Origin: an uncultured Flavobacteriales bacterium
GTDB taxonomy: Bacteria > Bacteroidota > Bacteroidia > Flavobacteriales > Flavobacteriaceae
Assembly: GCA_913009535.1 (NCBI GenBank)
Contig: CAJVXR010000002.1
Span: 1-49,717 of the forward strand
DNA length: 49,717 nt
Reading direction: 5' to 3'
Shown: piece after piece, positions 35,152-43,385 of the stretch
How the letters are laid out: each line of letters begins with the position of its first letter
Position numbering within the stretch: position 1 is the first letter of the stretch
Translations under genes and position numbers: made by a program
The notes under the pieces: generated by a model
What the model was told of the DNA's origin: nothing
The model's database searches: none
The model's input: the letters and a program-made list of their open reading frames with translations, nothing else

Positions 35152-35609
35152 AAGTAGTCTTTCCTTACGCACTCAGGAACTAGCTTAGTGTAATCACCAT
35201 TGTTGACTATTACTTCTCTAACAATAGAAGAAGAAATATATGAATTATTAGCACTAGTTAAGAAAAAAACAGTATCGATACTAGAAAGTTTTCTATTTGT
35301 TTGAGCGATAGCTTTTTCAAATTCAAAATCGGCAGGGTTCCTTAATCCTCTAAGTATAAAATCAGCTTCAGTTTTTTTACAAAAATCCACAGTTAATCCT
35401 TCGTAAATCATAATTTTTACTTTAGGTTCATTAATGTAATGTGTAGTAATGAATTTCTTTCTTTCTTCCAAAGTAAACATGCATTCTTTAGAAGAATTTA
35501 TTCCGATTGCAACTATGATTTCGTCAAATAAGTTAATACTTCGATCTATAATATCGCAATGCCCTAAAGTTAATGGATCAAATGAACCTGGAAAAATAGC
35601 TTTTTTCAT
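35148..35609 (-). CDS. coaD: Phosphopantetheine adenylyltransferase
   Basis: Fourth step of coenzyme A synthesis, making dephospho-CoA. 153 residues, normal length. The nucleotidyltransferase motif is PGSFDPLTLGH at 7-17 with His17; FILRGLRNPADFEFE (84-98) and the C-terminal SSSIVRE at 126-132 are diagnostic. It starts 18 bp after ddl on the same strand, so ddl-coaD is probably one transcript. Confidence 0.97.
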   Translation of the reverse strand: MKKAIFPGSFDPLTLGHCDIIDRSINLFDEIIVAIGINSSKECMFTLEERKKFITTHYINEPKVKIMIYEGLTVDFCKKTEADFILRGLRNPADFEFEKAIAQTNRKLSSIDTVFFLTSANNSYISSSIVREVIVNNGDYTKLVPECVRKDYF

Positions 35610-35627
35610 ATTCCAAAATTATGAAAA

Positions 35628-36602
35628 TTAATTTAAAGCTTCATTAATTAGATTTTCGTATAAATCGTTTAAAGATATACCAGCAAGTTTAACTTGTTGT
35701 GGTAAAATACTTTTATTAGTTAAACCAGGTACTGTATTGACTTCTAGTAAATAAGGAATACCATCTTTAAATATAAACTCACTTCTGGTTAATCCTTTTA
35801 GGCTAAGTATTTGAAAAATCTTTAAAGATTCCGTTAATAGCTTAGATTTCATTTCCTCAGAAATTCTGGCAGGTGTTATTTCAGAGGATTGACCATTATA
35901 TTTCGCTTCATAATCAAAGAAGTCATTATTACTTATTATTTCTGTAATTGGTAAGCAAATTATCTTATTTTGATAACTAATAACACCAACAGAAACTTCT
36001 ATTCCATCTAAGAAAGATTCAATTAATATATTTTCATCTTCTTTAAATGCAACTTTAAGAGCTTGGTCAAATTCTGTTAACTTGTATACTTTTGTAATCC
36101 CATAACTACTTCCACTTTTACTGGCTTTTACAAAACAAGGTAATCCTACTTTATTGACAATTTGATTCAAATCTATTTTGTCTTCCAAATTTAAGCTAAC
36201 TGAATTCGCTGATTTAATATTATGTTTCTTTAAATATTTCAAACACTCAATTTTATCATAGGTAATTTTAGATTGAAATAACCCACTTCCTGTAAATGGT
36301 ATTTGCAACTTACTTAAGTATTCTTGTATTTCCCCATCTTCACCAGGTGAGCCGTGTATTGCATTAAAGACGCAATCAAATTGAATTACTTTATTACTTA
36401 ATTTTAATGTAAAAAAGTCTTTATTTATATTATGTTCGTAGTTTTTGTTGTCAACATAAACCCAACGATCCTTTAAAATTAAAATCTTGTAGCAGTTAAA
36501 TTTACTTTTGTTTAATTCATTGTATACTGCTTTCCCACTTTCAATAGAAATAGTATACTCACTTGAGTAACCACCCATGATGATTGCAATATTTTTTTTC
36601 AT
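35628..36602 (-). CDS. ddl: D-alanine--D-alanine ligase
   Basis: ATP-grasp ligase that makes the D-Ala-D-Ala of peptidoglycan. 324 residues, normal length. Motifs: MGGYSSEYTISIESG at the N terminus, AIHGSPGEDGEIQEYL at about 83-98, PCFVKASKSGSSYGI (ATP site), and the Mg2+ region YLLEVNTVPGLT near the C terminus. Divergent from a PASTA-domain gene (101-bp gap), a cell-wall pairing that recurs in Bacteroidota. Confidence 0.97.
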   Translation of the reverse strand: MKKNIAIIMGGYSSEYTISIESGKAVYNELNKSKFNCYKILILKDRWVYVDNKNYEHNINKDFFTLKLSNKVIQFDCVFNAIHGSPGEDGEIQEYLSKLQIPFTGSGLFQSKITYDKIECLKYLKKHNIKSANSVSLNLEDKIDLNQIVNKVGLPCFVKASKSGSSYGITKVYKLTEFDQALKVAFKEDENILIESFLDGIEVSVGVISYQNKIICLPITEIISNNDFFDYEAKYNGQSSEITPARISEEMKSKLLTESLKIFQILSLKGLTRSEFIFKDGIPYLLEVNTVPGLTNKSILPQQVKLAGISLNDLYENLINEALN

Positions 36603-36678
36603 TTTTAATTTTTTATTAAAAATATAAATTAATTTGTAAATCTTATTCTTATAAAAAAAAAATATCTCGAAAAATGCT

Positions 36679-36686
36679 TATTTTTG
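36679..36686 (+). promoter_or_regulatory. -7 element for PASTA-rluD unit
   Basis: TATTTTTG, an exact TAnnTTTG core, 17 nt before the ATG of the PASTA gene. Confidence 0.55.
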
Positions 36687-36703
36687 TTATATAATATGTT
36701 GTA

Positions 36704-37255
36704 ATGAATTTTATTAAATTTTTATTCAGTAAAAATTTCGTCAAACAGATTTTTTATTTATTCTGCCTCTCTGTTATCTTAGTAATTGTTTCTATTGTAT
36801 CGCTAAGTTATACTACAATGCATGGGGAGTCTGTTGAGGTTCCAAATTTAGTTGGTAAAACTATTGAACAAGTAAAAACTGAATTAAGCTCTATAAATCT
36901 GAATCTTGTAATTTTAGATTCAGCAAGATATAATTCTTCTTTTAAGCCTTTATCTGTGATAGATCATCAGCCAGCTTTCGGATCGAAAGTAAAGATAAAT
37001 AGAAAAATTTATTTGACTATTAATCCATCTGGGTATAACGATATTACTATCCCGAAAATAATACGAACTACAATTAGACAAGCTACTCAACGACTGGAGT
37101 CTTCGGGTTTTATAGTTGGTGAAATTGAATATGTGGATGATATTGGTAAAGATGAAATAATAGAAATTAGCCACAATGGGGAGGAAGTAAATGAAGGAGA
37201 TAAATTATTAAAAAATTCAATAATCGATTTAATTTTAGGAAATGGAAAACTCTGA
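36704..37255 (+). CDS. Membrane-anchored PASTA-domain protein without kinase
   Basis: A 183-residue protein: a short cytoplasmic basic end, one transmembrane helix (about 14-36), then two PASTA repeats facing the periplasm (about 43-108 with VEVPNLVGKTIEQVKTEL, and 111-181 with ITIPKIIRTTIRQATQRLESSG). PASTA domains bind peptidoglycan-like ligands and usually sit on Ser/Thr kinases or PBPs; here neither is present. The location between divergent ddl and overlapping rluD (14 bp) is typical for the phylum. Likely a cell-wall sensor or scaffold; this is inference. Confidence 0.9.
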   Translation: MNFIKFLFSKNFVKQIFYLFCLSVILVIVSIVSLSYTTMHGESVEVPNLVGKTIEQVKTELSSINLNLVILDSARYNSSFKPLSVIDHQPAFGSKVKINRKIYLTINPSGYNDITIPKIIRTTIRQATQRLESSGFIVGEIEYVDDIGKDEIIEISHNGEEVNEGDKLLKNSIIDLILGNGKL

Positions 37256-38252
37256 TTCTTTATATGAACATTATTCTTTTTCAGTTCAACAAGGTCAAGC
37301 TCCTTTAAGAATTGATAAGTACTTAATGAATTTTGTAGAAAATGCAACTAGAACTAAAATTCAAGCAGCTGCTAAAGCAGGTAGTATAAAGGTAAATGGT
37401 GAAGTTGTTAAGTCTAATTATAAAGTAAAACCAATTGATGAAATAAAAGTGTTTTTCGAATACCCACCAGCTGAAAACTTACTACTTCCAGAAAATATTG
37501 ATTTAGATATAGTCTTTGAAGACAAGGATTTACTTGTAGTAAATAAACCTGCAGGAATGGTAGTTCATCCTGGGCATGGCAACTACTCTGGCACTTTGAT
37601 TAATGCATTAATCTATCACTTTGATAACCTACCAAATAATTCATCAAATAGACCAGGTCTTGTTCATAGAATCGATAAAGATACTAGTGGTTTATTAGTT
37701 GTCGCGAAAAACGAGAATGCAATGACAAAGCTATCTGATCAATTTGCAAAAAAAACTAGTAAAAGAGAATATTTAGCTCTGGTTTGGGGTAACCCTGTAA
37801 ATGATGAAGGAACAATAGATAAAGTTATTGGAAGAAACCCAAAAAATAGACTACAAAATATTGTTTTTAATGATGAGGATAGTCATTTAGGAAAGCCGGC
37901 AATAACTCATTATAAAGTCGTAGAGAGATTTGGGTATGTAACGCTTGTTAGTTGTAAACTAGAGACAGGTAGAACACATCAAATTAGAGTTCATATGAAA
38001 CATATCGGCCACACTTTATTTAATGATGAAAGATATGGAGGGGAGTTAATTTTGAAAGGGACTACCTTTACAAAGTACAAACAATTTGTAGATAATTGTT
38101 TTAAGGTTCTTCCAAGACAGGCACTTCATGCAAAAAGTTTAGGATTTGTTCATCCAACAACTAATAAATTTATTGAATTTAATTCCGAAATTCCTGAGGA
38201 TATGAAAATTTGCTTAGAAAAATGGTCAAGTTATGCAAAACACATGATGTAA
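37242..38252 (+). CDS. rluD: Ribosomal large subunit pseudouridine synthase, RluD family
   Basis: Isomerises uridines in 23S rRNA. 336 residues: an N-terminal S4 RNA-binding domain (about 20-75, with LRIDKYL and GSIKVNGEVVKSNYKV) and the catalytic domain with NKPAGMVVHPGHGN and GLVHRIDKDTSGLLVVAKN, where Asp145 is the nucleophile; RTHQIRVHMKHIGH follows. The RluD subgroup fits best, but RluC/RluA-type specificity cannot be excluded from sequence alone. Its ATG lies 14 bp inside the end of the PASTA gene in another frame. Confidence 0.94.
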   Translation: MENSDSLYEHYSFSVQQGQAPLRIDKYLMNFVENATRTKIQAAAKAGSIKVNGEVVKSNYKVKPIDEIKVFFEYPPAENLLLPENIDLDIVFEDKDLLVVNKPAGMVVHPGHGNYSGTLINALIYHFDNLPNNSSNRPGLVHRIDKDTSGLLVVAKNENAMTKLSDQFAKKTSKREYLALVWGNPVNDEGTIDKVIGRNPKNRLQNIVFNDEDSHLGKPAITHYKVVERFGYVTLVSCKLETGRTHQIRVHMKHIGHTLFNDERYGGELILKGTTFTKYKQFVDNCFKVLPRQALHAKSLGFVHPTTNKFIEFNSEIPEDMKICLEKWSSYAKHMM

Positions 38253-38318
38253 TTTTTTTTAATTTTTTGTATTGTATTTAAGTTTTTCGTTTGTAATTTT
38301 AATTAAAATTATTTTTAT

Positions 38319-39077
38319 ATGAAATTAGTTATCTCCCCCGCAAAATCTTTAAATTATACTAGTGAGCTACCTACGAAGGAATTTACACAGTCTTGTTTTT
38401 TAAAAGAAGCAGAGCAGTTAAATAATATTCTTAAAAGTAAATCTCCAGATGACTTATCCAAATTAATGAGTATTTCAAGCTCTTTAGGGGATTTAAATTA
38501 CAAAAGAAATCAGTCTTGGAGTTTACCCTTTAATACTTCAAATTCTAGACAAGCAATTTATGCTTTTGCTGGAGATGTTTATAAAGGAATTGATGCATAC
38601 TCAATTCCAACTGATAAAATTGATTTATTACAAAGTACCGTCAGAATAATTTCAGGACTTTATGGTATCTTAAAACCTTTAGATTTAGTGCAACCATATA
38701 GACTAGAAATGGGTACTAAATTATCCTTTGGAAATAATAAAAATTTATATGAATATTGGAGATTTGAATTAACGAAAGCCTTGAACAAAGAACTTAATGA
38801 AGGGGAGTTGTTCTTAAACTTAGCTAGTAATGAGTATATAAAAGCGATAGATACTAAGGTTTTAAAAACCTCAATGATTACTGCTAATTTTAAACAATTT
38901 AAAAATGGTGAGTATAAAAATATTGCCATTTTCTCAAAGAAAGCAAGGGGTCTAATGACTAGATATATTATTGACAATAAAATTAATTCTATTGATGGCT
39001 TAAAGAACTTCTCATCTGATAAATATTATTTCTCTGAAAAGCTTTCTACTAGTAATGAATTGATTTTCACTAGATAA
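38319..39077 (+). CDS. yaaA: Peroxide stress protein YaaA
   Basis: A 252-residue protein of the DUF328/YaaA family. The N-terminal MKLVISPAKSLNY, the central YAFAGDVYKGIDAYSI, LRIISGLYGILKP-like VRIISGLYGILKP and PYRLEMGTKL, and the C-terminal FSKKARGLMTRYII match. In E. coli YaaA lowers free iron during hydrogen peroxide stress and binds DNA. 66 bp after rluD, on the same strand, then 59 bp to the first rhodanese. Confidence 0.95.
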   Translation: MKLVISPAKSLNYTSELPTKEFTQSCFLKEAEQLNNILKSKSPDDLSKLMSISSSLGDLNYKRNQSWSLPFNTSNSRQAIYAFAGDVYKGIDAYSIPTDKIDLLQSTVRIISGLYGILKPLDLVQPYRLEMGTKLSFGNNKNLYEYWRFELTKALNKELNEGELFLNLASNEYIKAIDTKVLKTSMITANFKQFKNGEYKNIAIFSKKARGLMTRYIIDNKINSIDGLKNFSSDKYYFSEKLSTSNELIFTR

Positions 39078-39136
39078 ATAATACGTTAATAGATTCAATT
39101 TTTTAATAAGATAAAATTATAATTAAAATTTAAGTT

Positions 39137-39448
39137 ATGGATTTAAATCAAACAGATTGGGGATTAAAGTGTATTGAAGATAATAATTCTATAATAATTG
39201 ATGTTAGAGCTGATCATGAGCTAGCAGAGGGTATAATCCCTAATGCAATTAATATCGATATATATGGTGGTCAATTATTTATGGATGAAATTAATAAATT
39301 AGATAAAAATAAATCATACTTTATTTATTGTAAAGCTGGTGGAAGGAGTGCTCAAGCCTGTTCAATAATGAATCAATTAGGTTTTGAAAAAACATATAAC
39401 CTTTTAGGTGGTTTTAGTAACTGGACAGGTAAAAAAATAATTCTTTAA
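39137..39448 (+). CDS. Rhodanese-like domain protein, cytoplasmic
   Basis: A 103-residue single rhodanese domain without signal peptide. IIDVRADHELAEGIIPNAINI is the first conserved region (20-40), and the active-site loop is CKAGGR with Cys65, followed by SAQACSIMNQLGF and LLGGFSNW. It should carry a persulfide sulfur. The next gene, 3 bp downstream, encodes a second rhodanese with a lipoprotein signal, giving an inside/outside pair. Confidence 0.93.
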   Translation: MDLNQTDWGLKCIEDNNSIIIDVRADHELAEGIIPNAINIDIYGGQLFMDEINKLDKNKSYFIYCKAGGRSAQACSIMNQLGFEKTYNLLGGFSNWTGKKIIL

Positions 39449-39451
39449 TTT

Positions 39452-39847
39452 ATGTTTAAAAATTTCATATTATTTTTTGTAATAATTAGTCTTTCTTGTT
39501 CTAATGTAGAAGTTGAGGTTAATAAAATTAATACAGAAAAACTTATTTTCATACTTAAAACACAAGATATTCAACTTATTGATGTTAGGAGGTTAGGCGA
39601 ATACAATCATGGTCATATTGAAGGTGCTTTAAATATAGATTTTTATAAACCTACTTTTGTAGATAGTGTAAATAAGTTAGATAAATCTAAATTAACTGTT
39701 GTTTATTGTAAGTCAGGAAATAGAAGTAATAAATCTGCGTTAATAATGGATTCTTTAGGGTTTACAGAAATTTATGATTTTAATAAGGGTATGAATGGTT
39801 GGTTGAGTTCAGAAAATAGTATTGTTAGATCAGACTCTTTAAATTGA
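39452..39847 (+). CDS. Rhodanese-like domain lipoprotein
   Basis: 131 residues: lipoprotein signal (hydrophobic 5-12, lipobox SLSC with Cys16), then a rhodanese domain with LIDVRRLGEYNHGHIEGALNI and active-site loop CKSGNR with Cys86, then NKGMNGW. The rhodanese part resembles the cytoplasmic copy just upstream in layout, although the sequences differ clearly, so an old duplication or separate recruitment are both possible. The 3' end overlaps the convergent kinase-like gene by 9 bp. Confidence 0.92.
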   Translation: MFKNFILFFVIISLSCSNVEVEVNKINTEKLIFILKTQDIQLIDVRRLGEYNHGHIEGALNIDFYKPTFVDSVNKLDKSKLTVVYCKSGNRSNKSALIMDSLGFTEIYDFNKGMNGWLSSENSIVRSDSLN

Positions 39848-40867
39848 ATTTTTAGTTATTAATTTTGTCATGTATTCTTTATTTAATAATGCGATTTCAG
39901 AAAATTTAATTAAATTTTTAGCTCTAATTAAGTTTTGGTTTTCATACGTTACTTTAAAGTATTTATTTCCATTTAAATGATCTGTTAGTGCTCTCACTCC
40001 ATGAATGAAAGGCATAAGTGCCACCGATAGAGAAAGTAGTTTCAATTCGTTTTTATTAATAGTTTTTAAGCTTGGTTTGAAGCCATCTATAAAAAACTTA
40101 AACATTTCTTTATTAAATTCAATCTTATTTAAATCCTTTTCTTCTTCTGAAACTGTATTCACTATTGTCCTAACACAATCCCCAAAGTCATATAAAATTG
40201 AACCAGGCATTATTGTATCTATATCAATTAAGTAAAGACCTTTATTTGCTTGATTAAACAAAATATTATTTAGTTTGGAATCATTATGACAAAGTCTAAT
40301 TTCTAGATTAGTATTGTATATAATATCAAAATTTGTAGATAGTTTTTTTATTAAAGCTATCTCATTAAAACAGTTATTTTCTTTGTAATTACACGATTTC
40401 TCAAATTGAATTAACCTCAGAGGTAGATTGTGAAAATCAGGAATAATTTCTTTGAAGTTGGTTAAGTCTAAATTCTTTAATTTCTCGTGGAAATTTGATA
40501 ACACTTTACCTGATTCAAAAGCTACTAAATTATCGTTAGTTGTATTAAATGTTTTACTCCCAGTTTCGTAATTCATCAGCCTCCAATAATCTGAATCATT
40601 AATAGTGTAAGGTTTATTTGATATTGAGTTAATGTAGCTTATTCCTATATTTATAGAATTGTTTTTAATTAGGTTAATGTTGTGAAAAATATATTCTGGG
40701 TTTTTGAATACTTTAGAATTTATCTTTTGAAGAATATATTTAGGGGTATTATTTGTAAAAACTTTAAAGGTGTCATTAATGTATCCAGAGGATATCTTAT
40801 TAAATGTTAATAAATCATCTGAAATTTGAAAATTAGACAATATTTTTTTTAATAAAATTTTATCCAT
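39839..40867 (-). CDS. APH-fold sugar kinase, N-acetylhexosamine 1-kinase-like
   Basis: 342 residues of the aminoglycoside phosphotransferase fold. The N-terminal SSGYINDTFKVF and YILQKINSKVFKNPEYIFHNI resemble NahK, the anomeric N-acetylhexosamine kinase. The catalytic loop is LCHNDSKLNNILF with Asp196, and the Mg2+ loop is YLIDIDTIMPG with Asp215/Asp217, followed by DFGDCVR. It starts 12 bp after a nucleotidyltransferase gene on the same strand. Inference: sugar is phosphorylated at C1 and then activated to an NDP-sugar, as in AmgK-MurU or NahK pathways; the sugar itself is not known. Confidence 0.82.
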   Translation of the reverse strand: MDKILLKKILSNFQISDDLLTFNKISSGYINDTFKVFTNNTPKYILQKINSKVFKNPEYIFHNINLIKNNSINIGISYINSISNKPYTINDSDYWRLMNYETGSKTFNTTNDNLVAFESGKVLSNFHEKLKNLDLTNFKEIIPDFHNLPLRLIQFEKSCNYKENNCFNEIALIKKLSTNFDIIYNTNLEIRLCHNDSKLNNILFNQANKGLYLIDIDTIMPGSILYDFGDCVRTIVNTVSEEEKDLNKIEFNKEMFKFFIDGFKPSLKTINKNELKLLSLSVALMPFIHGVRALTDHLNGNKYFKVTYENQNLIRAKNLIKFSEIALLNKEYMTKLITKNSI

Positions 40868-40879
40868 TTTACGAATTAT

Positions 40880-41764
40880 TTACTCCCAAAGTGGACTGGG
40901 ATACAGTTTACTTATTGTATAAGATTTTAAGGCATTTACTGCATAGTCCTTATCTTGAAAGTATGTAACTCCAAACCAATCACTATCTGATTTTATTGCC
41001 TTAATTTTTATTAAACCTTCTCTCATCATTTCTTGAGCTACAAAAGGTAAATAAATCTCATTTTTATTTAAATTTCTTTCATCTTCTAGAAATTTTCTGA
41101 AATATCCTTCTATGTATTCAAATATATCTGTGTTACATATCCAAAAATTCATGGATACATCATCATTGTAATTTAAAGTATTACCTGAGTCTTGATCAAT
41201 TATTTTGTTTTCACTTTCATGAATTTTAATGTGTTCTTTTATTGAGATAAGATTACTGTCCGTAACTTGACAAATCCCTCTGGAAACAGATCCGAAATTA
41301 GATAATGTTTTCCCCAGCTTATAAGTTACAAGTCCGTAAGAATCTTTATTGCTATTATTTTCAACATAATTAGCTGCTTGCTTAAATGCCTCACTACCGT
41401 AATAGTCATCTGCATTTATAATTACAAAACTTGACTTAATAACCTTTCTTGCTGACCACACTGCATGCGCTGTTCCCCATGGTTTGACTCTTTCAGAGTT
41501 TACTATGCAGTCTTTAGGTAGGTCGCTAATTTCTTGTGTGACTACATCAAGTTTTATGTCTTCTGGGATTCTTTGTTTCAAATAATTATATAAAAAATCT
41601 TTATTTTCTTTTTTAGTAACCAATACAATATGCTTAAAACCATTACTTATGGCATCATATATACTGAATTCTAACAAAAATTCGTCCCTAGGTCCTAATT
41701 CATCAAATTGTTTTAGTTTTCCGTATCTACTACCACTTCCTGCAGCCATTAATAATAATGTCAT
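40880..41764 (-). CDS. Nucleotidyltransferase (NDP-sugar pyrophosphorylase type)
   Basis: 294 residues with the NTP-transferase fold: N-terminal LLLMAAGSGSRYGKLKQFDELG (the GXGXR...K loop), VTKKENKDF, KPWGTAHAVWSAR and NADDYYGSEAF, where the Asp pair should bind Mg2+. The C-terminal half has SDSDWFGVTYFQDK. It is closest in feel to bacterial sugar-1-phosphate nucleotidyltransferases. The kinase-like gene 12 bp downstream should supply a sugar 1-phosphate, so the two likely make one NDP-sugar. It also resembles UTP-type enzymes, but the base cannot be read. Confidence 0.82.
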   Translation of the reverse strand: MTLLLMAAGSGSRYGKLKQFDELGPRDEFLLEFSIYDAISNGFKHIVLVTKKENKDFLYNYLKQRIPEDIKLDVVTQEISDLPKDCIVNSERVKPWGTAHAVWSARKVIKSSFVIINADDYYGSEAFKQAANYVENNSNKDSYGLVTYKLGKTLSNFGSVSRGICQVTDSNLISIKEHIKIHESENKIIDQDSGNTLNYNDDVSMNFWICNTDIFEYIEGYFRKFLEDERNLNKNEIYLPFVAQEMMREGLIKIKAIKSDSDWFGVTYFQDKDYAVNALKSYTISKLYPSPLWE

Positions 41765-41822
41765 TGTTTTTTGTTTTTTTGTAAATTATATATAAACAAC
41801 AAATATGAAAATATTTTAAACA

Positions 41823-41851
41823 AAAAAAAACCTTCAAAGAAGGTTTTTTTT
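41823..41851 (-). terminator. Rho-independent terminator of the 65-residue protein gene
   Basis: Stem around AACCTTC, loop AAA, GAAGGTT, with T runs on both sides, so it can work in either direction. On the minus strand it lies about 25 bp after the stop of the small gene. Confidence 0.85.
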
Positions 41852-41855
41852 AATT

Positions 41856-41879
41856 ATAGTATTAAAGAATTAATACTAT
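41856..41879. repeat. Perfect hairpin overlapping the stop codon of the small gene
   Basis: ATAGTATTAA and its exact inverse TTAATACTAT separated by AGAA. The stem includes the TAG stop of the minus-strand gene (41876-41878) and lies directly before the true terminator, so the mRNA 3' end would carry two stacked hairpins. Confidence 0.7.
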
Positions 41880-42073
41880 TTTTTTCCTTTTAAAAATGGA
41901 AGTCCAGTTTTAGTATTTTCAATAACTTCCTTTCCTGAAGGTAAATCACATGCTTCTGGTCTTGAATCTTTAGCGAAATAATAAATTGTCTGTTGTCTTC
42001 CTCCTTTTAGCTCTACATCTTTAGAGTGCAAAAAGTAAGTTTTTCCTTTACTGTTTTGGTGTGAATAACCCAT
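41876..42073 (-). CDS. Conserved small protein of unknown function
   Basis: A 65-residue soluble, basic protein with no signal peptide: N-terminal GYSHQNSKGKTYFLHSKDV, central GGRQQTIYYFAKD, and C-terminal GKEVIENTKTGLPFLK. I recall similar small proteins in many marine bacteria with the same Y-x-L-H...GG-R-x-x-x-I-Y-x-F...E-N-x-x-T-G-L-P pattern, but no function. The gene is supported by its regular terminator, a clean ATG and compositional match to neighbours. A -7-like TATATTTA lies at 42103-42110, 29 nt before the start, and an exact TATCTTTG at 42212-42219. Confidence 0.8.
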   Translation of the reverse strand: MGYSHQNSKGKTYFLHSKDVELKGGRQQTIYYFAKDSRPEACDLPSGKEVIENTKTGLPFLKGKK

Positions 42074-42271
42074 GTTTTTTAGTTTTTTAGATTAGTAATA
42101 CTTAAATATAGTCTTTTTTTTTCTTAAAAAACAAGTTTTCTCTCTGTAATATTGAGAATTATATTAATTATTTTCTTTTTTCTAAGAATTTATACACTCT
42201 GTAGCGAAAAACAAAGATATTAAATCTATAAAAATTAAATCTTACTGAAGAGCAATAGAGAAGAGAGTTTT
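42074..42271. other. 198-bp intergenic region
   Basis: AT-rich gap between the DUF3089 gene and the 65-residue gene, both on the minus strand. It holds the two minus-strand -7-like sites: TATATTTA at 42103-42110 and TATCTTTG at 42212-42219. If the second is used, the small gene has a leader of about 135 nt. No open frame or strong hairpin was seen. Confidence 0.5.
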
Positions 42272-43309
42272 CTACTTATTTGTTTTTGATATAGAATTAA
42301 AATAACTATCAATTCTCACACCAGTATTTATCTTTATATCTTCCCAAAATAGGTTTATGTCTGCAAAGTGATAGTTTCTAATAAACCTAAAAAGAAAACG
42401 ATTTGGTATTTTTTTTGGTAATTTTACCCAAAGCATACCTTTAGTCAATTCTATTTCAACACTGTTACTGTATACGTTTTCGTCACTAAAAAGCATCCCT
42501 TTATGATCTTCTAATCTAGATTTCACTTCTTTGTTCCATGTTATTGGGTTAACTACTACATTACCTTCATTCCAAGAATTATAAGCAGGATCTTTATTTA
42601 TCCTTGGTTTTTTATTTCTTTTGTATGAGTTCCAGTTAACAAATCCACCTATTTCATCAGCTTTAAACATTGGTTTGATATTTTTAAACTGATCATGCTT
42701 AATATTCGTTCCTATTAAATAAGCAGCTACTAATTGATTTTGAAGTGGCTTGTTATCAAAATATTCTTTTAGGAGTCTTATTCCGTGTCCTGCTCCTTGG
42801 CTATGCCCTGCTATGATAATTGGTCTACCATTATTATAATTATCTAAATAATAATCAAAAGCTTTTTTGATATCCGCATATGCAATTTCATAAGCTGGGC
42901 GACCACCATTACTAGTATAGGGTTCAAAAAACGCTCTGTAATGGACTTGCCTGTAAAATGGACTAAACACCCTGCTCGAGCTTGCCCAAGCCGATGCTTG
43001 GTACTTAATTGCGATATCTACAATGCTTTCTTTAGTTTCTTTATCATAAATATCTGCATTCCAATCTGTATTAGATACTTCAGTGATGATTGTTGGGTAA
43101 ATGTAAAAAACATCAGCTCTAGCTCCTTCTTGGCTATATTTAGTTAAGGGGCTAATTTCTATTTTAGGATGCGCTGCCCATGATTCTAAATTATTGTAAT
43201 CCGGTTCATTTGGAATTTCTTCTTTTACGAACGGCTTAGAATCATATGTTGTTTTACATGAGCTTATTAATACTAATAATACAATGGAAGATAAATTTAT
43301 GAGTTTCAT
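42272..43309 (-). CDS. DUF3089 alpha/beta-hydrolase-like lipoprotein
   Basis: 345 residues with a lipoprotein signal (hydrophobic 8-15, lipobox ISSC with Cys18) and a DUF3089 domain. The family is an alpha/beta-hydrolase relative: ADVFYIYPTII at 65-75, the nucleophile elbow GHSQG with Ser170, and YLIGTNI. The substrate is unknown; a surface or periplasmic esterase is the simple guess. It stands alone on the minus strand and has no visible partner. The upstream 245-bp gap also holds a frameshifted small ORF on the other strand. Confidence 0.9.
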   Translation of the reverse strand: MKLINLSSIVLLVLISSCKTTYDSKPFVKEEIPNEPDYNNLESWAAHPKIEISPLTKYSQEGARADVFYIYPTIITEVSNTDWNADIYDKETKESIVDIAIKYQASAWASSSRVFSPFYRQVHYRAFFEPYTSNGGRPAYEIAYADIKKAFDYYLDNYNNGRPIIIAGHSQGAGHGIRLLKEYFDNKPLQNQLVAAYLIGTNIKHDQFKNIKPMFKADEIGGFVNWNSYKRNKKPRINKDPAYNSWNEGNVVVNPITWNKEVKSRLEDHKGMLFSDENVYSNSVEIELTKGMLWVKLPKKIPNRFLFRFIRNYHFADINLFWEDIKINTGVRIDSYFNSISKTNK

Positions 43310-43357
43310 TAAAAATGACTAATAATGTTGTTTTTAAAAAGTGGTATCTTTTTTTGA

Positions 43358-43365
43358 TATATTTG
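43358..43365 (+). promoter_or_regulatory. -7 element upstream of the broken small ORF
   Basis: TATATTTG, an exact TAnnTTTG core, 20 nt before the ATG at 43386. It may drive the small ORF and the CotH gene beyond it. Confidence 0.55.
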
Positions 43366-43385
43366 TAAAAATAAATTAAATTATT

